From Candidatus Aphodenecus pullistercoris (lineage in GTDB: Bacteria; Spirochaetota; Spirochaetia; Sphaerochaetales; Sphaerochaetaceae): a stretch of DNA of 64,000 bases. Below are positions 22,681 through 31,336 of the stretch, in pieces (the stretch's first letter is position 1; every line of letters begins with the position of its first letter). The stretch is taken from NCBI GenBank assembly GCA_017694495.1, contig JADIMU010000030.1, positions 1 through 64,000 on the forward strand. The letters are read 5' to 3'. Both the position numbers and the translations under genes were made by a program. A model generated the notes under the pieces. It did not search any database. It saw only the letters and a list, made by a program, of their open reading frames with translations, and was not told where the DNA came from.

Positions 22681-23979
22681 TCAGAAGGCCGGCAGGACCG
22701 TCATGGTATAGAAAATGTACACGAGCGAGATGAGGATCGTGATCAGCCAGCCGGAGCTCAGCAGCTGCTTCAGGCTGTAGCCACCCTGTTCCATCGCGAC
22801 GGGGACGGCAGGAGTCGCCATCGGCGTGAGGAAGGCGGTGAGGGAGCCGGCGGCCACGAGGACGACCAGGCCGACAGGGTTCGCGCCCATGGCCTGGCAT
22901 GTCATCAGGCAGATGGGCGTGAAGACTGCGATTACGGCCCTGTTGAGCATGAACTGCGTGATGATGAAGGGGACGAGGAAGAAGACGGCTCCAAGGATGT
23001 AGTTGTTCGTCGTTCCTCCGACGAGGCGGGAGACGAGGCTTCCTACGACATCTCCGGCACCTGTGCTGCTGAGTGCGGTTCCAAGGGCGAGCGAGCCGAC
23101 ATACAGGAGCACCATGTCCCAGGCGATGTTCTTCATGCATGTCTTCGGGTCGAGGACTCCAGTGAGGATCATCAGCAGGCCGCCTGCGAAGGCGATGAAC
23201 CAGACTTCAAGACCAATCTGGTTGGCGAAGATGAGGGCGATGAGGTCGGCGAAGAAGATGACGGGAGCCGCGATGTCCTGGAACTTCGACAGTCCATTGC
23301 CTCCAATCTTCCTGCCTGCCACCTGGGAGACGACAGCCTTGTCCATCTCGATCTCAGGTGTCTGCCTGGGGCCGATGAAGATCGCCCACAGCGGGATGAT
23401 CAGGAGCATGGGCCACATGCCGATGAAGTAGTCCATCGCGCTCATCTCGATGTCGAAGCCGTAGGCGGCGAGGAAGCCTGTCGCCTGTGCGGCCTGCTGG
23501 ACGGCGGTCGCCAGCGGAAGGACGCCGCAGGTTCCGACAACGGTGACCATGGCGGGGAACATGACCTTGCTGCGCTTGACGCCCATCCTGTCGCAGAGGC
23601 TGGCGATCAGGGGACAGATGATCGTGTAGCACGCGACGGGGCTCGAGATGAAGTTGGCCAGCAGCACGGCCAGGATGATGTAGACGGCATAGGCCTTCGT
23701 GAAGGAGCCTCCTGCCAGCGAGATGACCTTGTCGCACAGCTTGTCGACGAAGCTCGACTTCTGGAAGCCTGCCGCGACGAGCAGCATGCCTACAAGGACT
23801 ATCGTGTTGCTGTTGCCGAAACCGGAAAGGGCCTCCGTCGAAGTGAGGCAGCCCGTGAGGTAGAGCAGGCCCATGGATGCCATCGCCGTGACCCAGAGGG
23901 GAATCTTGTTCAGTATGAAGCTGACGAGGGTCAGGACGAAGATTACGAGACAGATGATGAGTTGCACGCTCATTTCCAA
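22681..23979 (-). CDS. SLC13/DASS family permease
   Basis: Multi-TM; TEALSGFGNSNTIVLVGMLLVAAGFQKS and C-terminal AAGSLTAFLTPMATPAVPVAM. Confidence 0.85.
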   Translation of the reverse strand: MEMSVQLIICLVIFVLTLVSFILNKIPLWVTAMASMGLLYLTGCLTSTEALSGFGNSNTIVLVGMLLVAAGFQKSSFVDKLCDKVISLAGGSFTKAYAVYIILAVLLANFISSPVACYTIICPLIASLCDRMGVKRSKVMFPAMVTVVGTCGVLPLATAVQQAAQATGFLAAYGFDIEMSAMDYFIGMWPMLLIIPLWAIFIGPRQTPEIEMDKAVVSQVAGRKIGGNGLSKFQDIAAPVIFFADLIALIFANQIGLEVWFIAFAGGLLMILTGVLDPKTCMKNIAWDMVLLYVGSLALGTALSSTGAGDVVGSLVSRLVGGTTNNYILGAVFFLVPFIITQFMLNRAVIAVFTPICLMTCQAMGANPVGLVVLVAAGSLTAFLTPMATPAVPVAMEQGGYSLKQLLSSGWLITILISLVYIFYTMTVLPAF

Positions 23980-24179
23980 CCTCCTGTTTTTTCCTGTGAG
24001 TCTCAGGTGGTTTGAGCGTGCGCGAAAGGAGATTCTTCAGGCTGAAGTGGCAGAGCTCTATGTGCTTTTGATGGTCAGAAATGGCCTCCTGGAGGTGGAA
24101 AATGCAATAAACGTGCCTGATTGTGACAGCTGAGGACATTTTCTTTGCGGAAAATGTTCAGGTGTGAGAGAATTGGGAC

Positions 24180-25133
24180 ATGCAACCGAAGAACAGCATC
24201 GAGCCCATGAAGATACCCGACCGGGGACGCCACCTGGACATGGAAGTCTTCATCAACCGCATCCTCAACTACCGCTACCACTGGCATGAGACGAAGTATG
24301 AGGTCACGACGGTGCTGCGGGGTCGGGCCATCTACAGCCGGGGAGGCGAGGCTGTAGAGCTCGGTGAGGACGACCTTGTGGTCATCGAGCCTTTGATGGG
24401 CCACGCTTCCCTTGCGCTTGAGAAGGGGACGCTGACGATGACGGCATACTTCGACATGGCCGCCACGGCAGGACTGGCCGAGGCTGGCAGCATCCTCTCC
24501 TTCGGCATCTACCGATGCGATGGCACGAACCGCCATGAGGAGCGTTTCCGCCTCCTCAGGGCGACTGTCGCTGACATCATCCTCTCGGCGATCGACACGT
24601 CTCCACTGGCGCGCGATGCGCTTGCATGCCATTCCGGCCTGCTGCTTCCAGTCCTCATGGCCCATTTCGAGCCGACAAGCCGGCCGGACAGCAGACGCGG
24701 CGAGCTGAGCCCGATCTCGGCCTCGGCAATCGTCGACTTCCTCGAAGCGCATTACATGGACAAGGTCTCCCTTGAAGCCCTTGCGTCCTACACCGGGTAC
24801 AACAGGACCTACCTGTCGACCTTCTTCAAGACGAACACTGGCCTCAATTTCCACGACTACCTGACGCGCATCAGGCTGAAGCACAGCCTCTCCGACCTGG
24901 CGTACACCGACAAGCAGATGACGGCCATCGCCCTGGACAACGGCTTTTCCGACCTGAAGACCTTCACTGTGGTCTTCAAGTCGAATTTCCACACGACTCC
25001 ATCGGCCTACAGACAGACCGTCCAGGGAGTGGAGAAGGCCGAGAGCGTCGACAGCCGCATCCTGCTCGATCCGCACGACCCCTTCGTCCTTGCCAAGCTG
25101 TCCAGCTACAGCCAGCGGGGTCTGGTGTCATGA
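24180..25133 (+). CDS. AraC family transcriptional regulator
   Basis: Cupin-like N-terminus; C-terminal SLEALASYTGYNRTYLSTFFKTNTGLNFHDYLTRIRL...GFSDLKTFTVVFKSNFHTTPSAYR. Confidence 0.9.
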   Translation: MQPKNSIEPMKIPDRGRHLDMEVFINRILNYRYHWHETKYEVTTVLRGRAIYSRGGEAVELGEDDLVVIEPLMGHASLALEKGTLTMTAYFDMAATAGLAEAGSILSFGIYRCDGTNRHEERFRLLRATVADIILSAIDTSPLARDALACHSGLLLPVLMAHFEPTSRPDSRRGELSPISASAIVDFLEAHYMDKVSLEALASYTGYNRTYLSTFFKTNTGLNFHDYLTRIRLKHSLSDLAYTDKQMTAIALDNGFSDLKTFTVVFKSNFHTTPSAYRQTVQGVEKAESVDSRILLDPHDPFVLAKLSSYSQRGLVS

Positions 25134-25173
25134 GCGCTCCTCCAATGGTCTGAAATGGGCTATACTCCGGGCC

Positions 25174-27273
25174 ATGGATCTGAAAGAAAGGGTGGAGACG
25201 CTCAGCGCCCGTCTCCTGGAAGCCCAGAAGGCATACTACGTGGATGGCCGCCCCATCATGAGCGACCTGGAGTACGACGGACTCTTCGATGAGCTCAAGG
25301 CCATCGAGGACAGCCATCCTGAGCTCAGGAGCGCGACCAGCCCTACGAACAGGGTCGGCAGCGATCTGACTGCAGATTTCCCTGAAGTCGCACATACGAT
25401 ACCCGTGCTCTCCCTCGACAAGGCCTACAGCGCCGACGAGGTCGTCGCCTGGATGGACAAGACGATGAAGGGGGCCGAGACTCCGCTCTCCTTCGTGGAG
25501 GAGGAGAAGATCGACGGCATTTCGATGGTCCTCTACTACGAGGAGGGCCTGCTTGTCAGGGCGCTCACCCGCGGCAACGGCTACGTCGGCAACGACGTCA
25601 CCGAGAACATCAAGACGATAAAGGCAGTGCCTCTGCGCCTTCCTCGTCCCGTCTCCCTTGCCGTGAGGGGTGAAGTCTACCTTCCCAAGAAGGACTTCGA
25701 GGCGCTCAAGGAGTCGAATCCGGACGTCGCGAATCCACGCAACATGGCCGCCGGCGCCGTGAGGAGGCAGAAGAGCAGCGAGACTGCCGCCATCCCGCTC
25801 ACGATCTTCGTCTACGAAGGCTTCTGGAGTGATGAGGCCGAGACTCCGAAGGACCACCTCTCCATCCTGCGCACGCTCAGGGACCTGGGCTTCAGGATCA
25901 ATCCCCACATCGCGCTCTTCAGCGAGTCGAAACGACGCTCACAGGAGCTGCTTCGCGAGGCTGGGCTGGAGGCGAGGGCCTTGGCCTATGAAGACCTCGC
26001 CTCCTATCTTGAGGAGGTCACCGCTGCCCGCTCCGGCCTCGAGTACGAGATAGACGGCATGGTGACGAAGGTCAACGAGCTGGACGTGAGGCAGGCCCTC
26101 GGCTATACGGAGCACCATCCCCGCTGGGCGATCGCATACAAGTTCGAGTCCCCGCAGGCCGTCACCAAGGTCCTTGGCGTCACCGTCCAGGTCGGCCGCA
26201 CCGGCCGCATCACGCCGGTCGCGGAGCTGGAGGCCGTCCCCCTGGGAGGCTCGACCGTCAGGAGGGCCACCCTCCACAACCAGGAGTACATCGACGAGCT
26301 CGAGCTGGCGGTGGGCGATACCGTGTCCGTCGTCAAGCGTGGCGATGTCATCCCTGCCGTCGAGGAAGTGCTCGAGAAGAACGGGGAGGGCAACACGACC
26401 TTCCACATTCCGCACAGCTGTCCCAGCTGCGGAAGCGCGCTGGAAGAGAGGGGCGCCCACCTCTACTGCCCCAACAGGGACTGTCCGGACCAGGTGCGCG
26501 GCCGCATCTCCTTCTTCACTGCACGCGACCAGATGGACATGGACTCGATCGGCCCCAAGGCCGTCGCCAAGCTTGTCGACATGGGCCTCGTGAAGGACAT
26601 TCCCGACCTGTACAGCTGCGACTATGGCAAGCTGCTGGACGAGAAGGGCTACGGCGAGAAGATGGTCAAAGCCTTCCAGGACGCCGTAGAGGAGTCGAAG
26701 AAGAGGCCCTTCTCGACAGTGCTCGCCTCCCTTGGCCTTCCTGAGGTGGGTTCCAAGGGTGCCGAGATCCTCGTGCGTGGAGGCTTCGATTCCATGGACA
26801 AGCTGCTCAAGGCGGCCGACGATGAGGACGTGGAGGCCTTCACGAAGATCGACCAGATTGGAGAGCAGACGGCGCACAGCATCATAACTGCGCTGAGGGA
26901 TCCTGTGATGAGGCAACGCATCGAGCGCCTGAGGGCTGCCGGTCTCCAGTTCGAGCAGAAGGCCGACGGCGGGAATCTTGAGCAGATCTTCGCCGGCCAG
27001 GTCTGGGCCGTGACCGGCTCCTTCGAGCATTTCAACCCACGGACCCTCGCAGTGAAGGAACTTGAAAAGAGGGGTGCGCGTACTGTATCTTCGGTGACAG
27101 GCAGGACGACCCATCTGCTTGCCGGCCATGGTGGCGGATCGAAGCGCCAGACGGCCGAGAAGCTGGGCGTCAGGATCGTCAGCGAGGACGAGTTCCTGGC
27201 CATGCTGGGCCAGGAAGGGGAAGGGGAGAGGGAGAAGGCCACATCTTCCGGACAGCTCTCCTTCGATTTCTGA
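25174..27273 (+). CDS. ligA: NAD-dependent DNA ligase LigA
   Basis: VEEKIDGISMVLYYEEG adenylation motif, C-x2-C zinc finger SCPSCGSAL...CPNRDCP, BRCT C-terminus. Confidence 0.97.
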   Translation: MDLKERVETLSARLLEAQKAYYVDGRPIMSDLEYDGLFDELKAIEDSHPELRSATSPTNRVGSDLTADFPEVAHTIPVLSLDKAYSADEVVAWMDKTMKGAETPLSFVEEEKIDGISMVLYYEEGLLVRALTRGNGYVGNDVTENIKTIKAVPLRLPRPVSLAVRGEVYLPKKDFEALKESNPDVANPRNMAAGAVRRQKSSETAAIPLTIFVYEGFWSDEAETPKDHLSILRTLRDLGFRINPHIALFSESKRRSQELLREAGLEARALAYEDLASYLEEVTAARSGLEYEIDGMVTKVNELDVRQALGYTEHHPRWAIAYKFESPQAVTKVLGVTVQVGRTGRITPVAELEAVPLGGSTVRRATLHNQEYIDELELAVGDTVSVVKRGDVIPAVEEVLEKNGEGNTTFHIPHSCPSCGSALEERGAHLYCPNRDCPDQVRGRISFFTARDQMDMDSIGPKAVAKLVDMGLVKDIPDLYSCDYGKLLDEKGYGEKMVKAFQDAVEESKKRPFSTVLASLGLPEVGSKGAEILVRGGFDSMDKLLKAADDEDVEAFTKIDQIGEQTAHSIITALRDPVMRQRIERLRAAGLQFEQKADGGNLEQIFAGQVWAVTGSFEHFNPRTLAVKELEKRGARTVSSVTGRTTHLLAGHGGGSKRQTAEKLGVRIVSEDEFLAMLGQEGEGEREKATSSGQLSFDF

Positions 27274-27297
27274 GAACAATTTCTTTTCGGAGGATAT

Positions 27298-28593
27298 ATG
27301 AACGCACTTGCAATCGAGCTTGACAGGACACTCGAGACCTCATCCGCCTACGGCTTCCTCTCCTCGGTCGGCCGCAGGATGTATTTCCCCAAGGGGATCG
27401 TCGCTCAGAGCGACGAGGCCAAGGAGAAGGCCAAGACCTACAATGCTACGGTCGGACTTGCGACGAGCAAGGGACAGCCCATGCACCTGAGCGACATAAT
27501 GGACATGCTGAGGGAAGGGGAGTTCAAACCCTCCGAGATCTTCAACTATGCCCCCGGCGGAGGCGACAAGGCCCTGCGCGCCATCTGGAAGGACGAGATG
27601 TTGCGCAAGAACCCCTCGCTGGAAGGCAAGCTCTTCTCGCTGCCCCTCGTCACCGCAGGACTGACGCATACGATCAGTATGCTCGCGACCCTCTTCTTCG
27701 ACGAGGGCGACAGTCTGGTCCTGCCCGACCTCTTCTGGGACAACTACGACCTCGTCTTCGGCGAACTGCGTGGCGCCCAGCTCCACACCTTCCCCTTCTT
27801 CAAGGATGGAGGCTTCAACACTGAAGGCATGAAGGCTGCCCTGATGTCAGAGAAGGGCGACCATGTCAGACTGCTCTTGAACTTCCCCAACAACCCCACA
27901 GGCTACACTCCCACAAACCGCGAGATGGACGACATCGTCGCCGCGCTCAAGGATGTCGCCGACAGCGGCAAGAAGGTCATGGTGATCAGCGACGACGCCT
28001 ACTTCGGCCTCTTCTTCGAGGAGGAGACGGCCAAGGAGAGCCTCTTTGCCCGCCTCGTCGACGCCCATGAGAACATCTTTGCTGTCAAGGGTGACGCCGC
28101 TACGAAGGAGGACATGGTCTGGGGCTTCCGCGTAGGCTTCGTCACCTACGGCTCGAAGGGTCTGGACGCCGCCCAGCTGGATGCGCTGGTCAAGAAGACT
28201 CTGGGCGCCATCAGGTGCACAGTCTCAAACTGCGACAGGCCGGGCCAGTCGATGCTGCTGCACGCCTACCAGAATGGGAAGAACGTCGAGCGGGACAAGA
28301 AGCTCACATTCGAGGAGATGAAGGCCCGCTACCAGATCGTCCACAGGGCCGTTTCCCGCCAGGACGACAGCCTGCTTTCAGCCTATCCATTCAACTCAGG
28401 CTACTTCATGGCCTTCGACACGAAGGGGCACAGCGCCGAGGAGCTCAGGACCTACCTTCTGGACAAGTACGGAATCGGAACGATCAACATCATGGACAGG
28501 ACCTTGCGTCTGGCCTACTGCTCCGTCGAGCAGGACCAGCTGGAGGACCTCATCGCCAAGGTCTACCAGGCGGCAGGTGAGCTGTGGACCTGA
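27298..28593 (+). CDS. aminotransferase class I/II
   Basis: PGGGDKALR, LLNFPNNPTGYTPT, VISDDAYFGLF. Confidence 0.9.
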   Translation: MNALAIELDRTLETSSAYGFLSSVGRRMYFPKGIVAQSDEAKEKAKTYNATVGLATSKGQPMHLSDIMDMLREGEFKPSEIFNYAPGGGDKALRAIWKDEMLRKNPSLEGKLFSLPLVTAGLTHTISMLATLFFDEGDSLVLPDLFWDNYDLVFGELRGAQLHTFPFFKDGGFNTEGMKAALMSEKGDHVRLLLNFPNNPTGYTPTNREMDDIVAALKDVADSGKKVMVISDDAYFGLFFEEETAKESLFARLVDAHENIFAVKGDAATKEDMVWGFRVGFVTYGSKGLDAAQLDALVKKTLGAIRCTVSNCDRPGQSMLLHAYQNGKNVERDKKLTFEEMKARYQIVHRAVSRQDDSLLSAYPFNSGYFMAFDTKGHSAEELRTYLLDKYGIGTINIMDRTLRLAYCSVEQDQLEDLIAKVYQAAGELWT

Positions 28594-28952
28594 AAGTCAA
28601 GCTCTACATCGTCGACGACAAAGGCGAGAAGTTCATGGGCATAGGTGTCCTGTGGCTTCTGGAGCGTGTCGAGAGTCTTGGAAGCCTCAGAGCGGCCGCA
28701 AAAGACATGACAATCTCCTATACAAAGGCTTACAATATGGTCAAGAGGCTCGAGGCCACCTTGGGCCACGAGGTCCTCGAGATGAGAAGAGGAGGAGCGT
28801 CCCATGACGGGGCGTGCCTGACAGCCTTCGGACGGCGGCTGTGCTCCCTCTACCGCGACTTCCAGCAGGAGGCCAAGGAGAGGGTGATGGAGCCTTATGG
28901 AACCTTCAAAAGTCGTCTCGAAGAAATGATGGAGGAAAGAACGGATGGGTGA
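28584..28952 (+). CDS. ModE N-terminal-like winged-helix protein
   Basis: GVLWLLERVESLGSLRAAAKDMTISYTKAYNMVKRLEATLGHEVLEMRRGGASHDGACLTAFG; no molybdate-binding domain. Confidence 0.75.
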   Translation: MDLKVKLYIVDDKGEKFMGIGVLWLLERVESLGSLRAAAKDMTISYTKAYNMVKRLEATLGHEVLEMRRGGASHDGACLTAFGRRLCSLYRDFQQEAKERVMEPYGTFKSRLEEMMEERTDG

Positions 28953-30270
28953 TCGGCTTTACGATTTCGAGATCGAGACCCTCGGAGAGGCCAAGCTCCA
29001 GTCTCCGATCAGGATGAGCCACCAGGGCGGAGACGGCATGGCCGACTACGTCAAGGACGAGGACAAGGTCCTCTATTCGACAGAGACCGAGGTCGTGGAC
29101 GGCAAGAGGCAGCCTGTCCATGAGGACGCCATGGAGGTCGCCGGACCCAGGGAGAAGATCTACTTCAACCCCAGCCATGTGCACGCCGCGATATGCACCT
29201 GCGGAGGCATCTGCCCCGGACTGAACAACGTCATCAGGGCCGTCGTCCGCTGTCTGTGGTACCGCTACGGCGTCAGGAGGATCTCCGGAATCCAGTACGG
29301 CTACCTTGGCCTGCTCGAGAACTCCTCCTGGCCCCTGATCCCCCTCGATCCTGATGTCGTCGACGACATCCAGGAGAAGGGCGGAACCATCCTCGGCAGC
29401 GCCCGCGGCGGCGGAAAGCAGGTCGAGGAGATCGTCGACTCCCTCGAAAGGCTGAACATCAACATCCTCATCTCGATCGGTGGCGACGGCACCCTGCGCG
29501 GAGCATACGACATCGGTGAGGAGATCGCCAAGCGCGGCCTCAAGATTGCAGTCGTCGGCGTTCCCAAGACGATCGACAACGACCTCAGCTTCATCGACTC
29601 CTCCTTCGGCTTCGACACCGCCGTCGCATCGGCCGTGCCCGCCGTCCGAGGAGCCCACGTCGAGGCCAAGAACTCGATCAACGGCATCGGACTTGTGAAG
29701 GTCATGGGACGCGAGTCCGGCTTCATCGCCGCGCACACCTCCCTGGCGCAGTCCGATGTGAACTTCTGCCTGATCCCCGAGAGCCCCTTCGACCTCGAAG
29801 GACCCAACGGATTGCTCGAGCACCTCAAGAGGAGGATCCTCGAGCGCGGACACGCCGTCATCCTGGTCGCTGAAGGTGCGGGCCAGGAGTTCGCTCCTCC
29901 CACGGGAGAGACGGATGCCAGTGGAAACATCAAGTACCATGACATCGGCATCTTCCTGAAGGAGAGGATCAAGCAGTACTTCAAGGACGAGGGCATCCCG
30001 ACCTCCGTGAAGTACATCGATCCTTCCTACATCATCCGCTCCTCCCCGGCAAACAGCTACGACTCGATCTACTGCGCCCGTCTTGGCGCCCACGCCGTCC
30101 ATGCGGCCATGGCCGGCAAGACCCGCTGCCTGGTCAGTCGTGTGAACAACCAGTTCGTCTACCTGCCCATCAAGCAGGCAGTCTCGCGCAGGAGCCACGT
30201 CGACACGGAGGGAAGCCTCTGGAGGGACGTCCTCGAGAACACGCGCCAGCCATTCAGCATGAAGAACTGA
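28945..30270 (+). CDS. 6-phosphofructokinase family (ATP- or PPi-dependent)
   Basis: CTCGGICPGLNNVIR, ISIGGDGTLRGAYDI, GVPKTIDNDLSFIDSSFGFDTA, KVMGRESGFIAA. Confidence 0.92.
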   Translation: MGDRLYDFEIETLGEAKLQSPIRMSHQGGDGMADYVKDEDKVLYSTETEVVDGKRQPVHEDAMEVAGPREKIYFNPSHVHAAICTCGGICPGLNNVIRAVVRCLWYRYGVRRISGIQYGYLGLLENSSWPLIPLDPDVVDDIQEKGGTILGSARGGGKQVEEIVDSLERLNINILISIGGDGTLRGAYDIGEEIAKRGLKIAVVGVPKTIDNDLSFIDSSFGFDTAVASAVPAVRGAHVEAKNSINGIGLVKVMGRESGFIAAHTSLAQSDVNFCLIPESPFDLEGPNGLLEHLKRRILERGHAVILVAEGAGQEFAPPTGETDASGNIKYHDIGIFLKERIKQYFKDEGIPTSVKYIDPSYIIRSSPANSYDSIYCARLGAHAVHAAMAGKTRCLVSRVNNQFVYLPIKQAVSRRSHVDTEGSLWRDVLENTRQPFSMKN

Positions 30271-30279
30271 GAAGACATC

Positions 30280-30304
30280 GCCCGGGTCAAGGCCCGGGCA
30301 TTTT
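30280..30304 (+). terminator. intrinsic terminator after PFK
   Basis: GCCCGGG-tcaagg-CCCGGGC followed by ATTTTT. Confidence 0.9.
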
Positions 30305-30500
30305 TCTGTCCATTGCCCATCACTTTCCTTCCAGATTGGTCAAAATCGAGCTATCGGACAGAAAATTCTCAAGAATTTCAAAAAATTTTACAAAGAGAAT
30401 AAATATATACAACACAAAGAAAAATCTCTGGGGAAATGGCTGCATTGTCCCAAATGGGAATAAAAATCGAAGATTTGTATACAAATTTTCCAAAAAAATA

Positions 30501-30529
30501 TTGACACACAATCCGTATTCCTATATCTT
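30501..30529 (+). promoter_or_regulatory. sigma70-type promoter
   Basis: TTGACA, 17-nt spacer, TATCTT. Confidence 0.7.
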
Positions 30530-30535
30530 AGGGCC

Positions 30536-30633
30536 ATAAACACAGGGAACGGAAGTTCCCAGACATATAAATTTACCTCCTTTTGTTCCCCTACAGCGGT
30601 TTACCTCCTTTTTCCCGCATAGGGGTTTTTTTT
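30536..30633 (+). ncRNA. putative sRNA or attenuated leader with two anti-SD repeats
   Basis: Promoter 7 nt upstream; hairpin GGGAAC-GGAA-GTTCCC; TTTACCTCCTTTT at 30572-30584 and 30600-30612; terminator stem CCCCTA/TAGGGG with inner GCGG/CCGC then T8. Confidence 0.6.
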
Positions 30634-30797
30634 ACCCAGACGCCATCCTCGACCGGCTTGAAGCTCCAATTGCCGGCAGGAGCCGTAGATTAGCCATCTC
30701 AAACATTCTTGGTCTCTGCCGCTTGACCTGTGTTAGCTTTATTTAACATTTCATCTCCTTTTCTCATCAGATGTTCTTCCTCAATCCCAAAAAGGTG

Positions 30798-30826
30798 TTG
30801 ACCTCCTGTGTCTGTTTGCATATGCT
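30798..30826 (+). promoter_or_regulatory. feo operon promoter
   Basis: TTGACC, 17-nt spacer, TATGCT; overlaps GCTAA/TTAGC repeats. Confidence 0.6.
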
Positions 30827-30870
30827 AACTCTCGAACTGGAAATTAGCACCAGCTAACAAAAGAGGACTG

Positions 30871-31089
30871 ATGATGCCACTTACATTGATGCAGATTGGA
30901 GACAGGGCGACCGTCTCGAGGATTGGTGGAAACGAGGATACCAGACGGTACCTGATGAATCTCGGTTTCGTGAACGCGGCCGAGCTTGAAGTGGTCAACA
31001 GACTAGGCGGCAACGTGATCGTCAGCGTCAAGGACGCACGCATCGCACTGAACGCCGATATGGCGAAGCACATTATGGTGGATCTCTGA
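30871..31089 (+). CDS. feoA: FeoA domain protein
   Basis: 72 aa SH3-like FeoA; MPLTLMQIGDRATVSRIGG...YLMNLGFVNAAELEVVNRLGGNVIVSVKDARIALN. Confidence 0.88.
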   Translation: MMPLTLMQIGDRATVSRIGGNEDTRRYLMNLGFVNAAELEVVNRLGGNVIVSVKDARIALNADMAKHIMVDL

Positions 31090-31109
31090 GATCCACAGGG
31101 AGGATATAC

Positions 31110-31334
31110 ATGACACTAGGGGAAGCCCAGGTCGGAAGCAAGGTGCGTGTCCTGTCGATCGACGGGGACGGCGCCTACAAGAGGAGGATCATGGACATGG
31201 GGATCACGAAGGGGACTGAACTCTACATCAGGAAGGTCGCCCCGCTTGGAGACCCTGTCGAGATCACTGTCAGGGGCTACGAGCTCTCCGTAAGGAAGGG
31301 CGACGCGGCCTGCGTAGAGGTCAAGGAGGCGTAA
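31110..31334 (+). CDS. feoA: FeoA domain protein (second copy)
   Basis: 74 aa; RRIMDMGITKGTELYIRKVAPLGDPVEITVRGYELSVRKGDA. Confidence 0.92.
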   Translation: MTLGEAQVGSKVRVLSIDGDGAYKRRIMDMGITKGTELYIRKVAPLGDPVEITVRGYELSVRKGDAACVEVKEA

Positions 31335-31336
31335 GG

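Noticed and set aside
30320-30539. Short ORFs on both strands in the A/T-rich region before feo
   Set aside because: No RBS, low-complexity Lys/Asn/Phe content, and they overlap the promoter and palindrome of the putative RNA.
31110-31334. Duplicate feoA gene
   Set aside because: Tandem FeoA proteins upstream of feoB are common; not reported as a separate finding.
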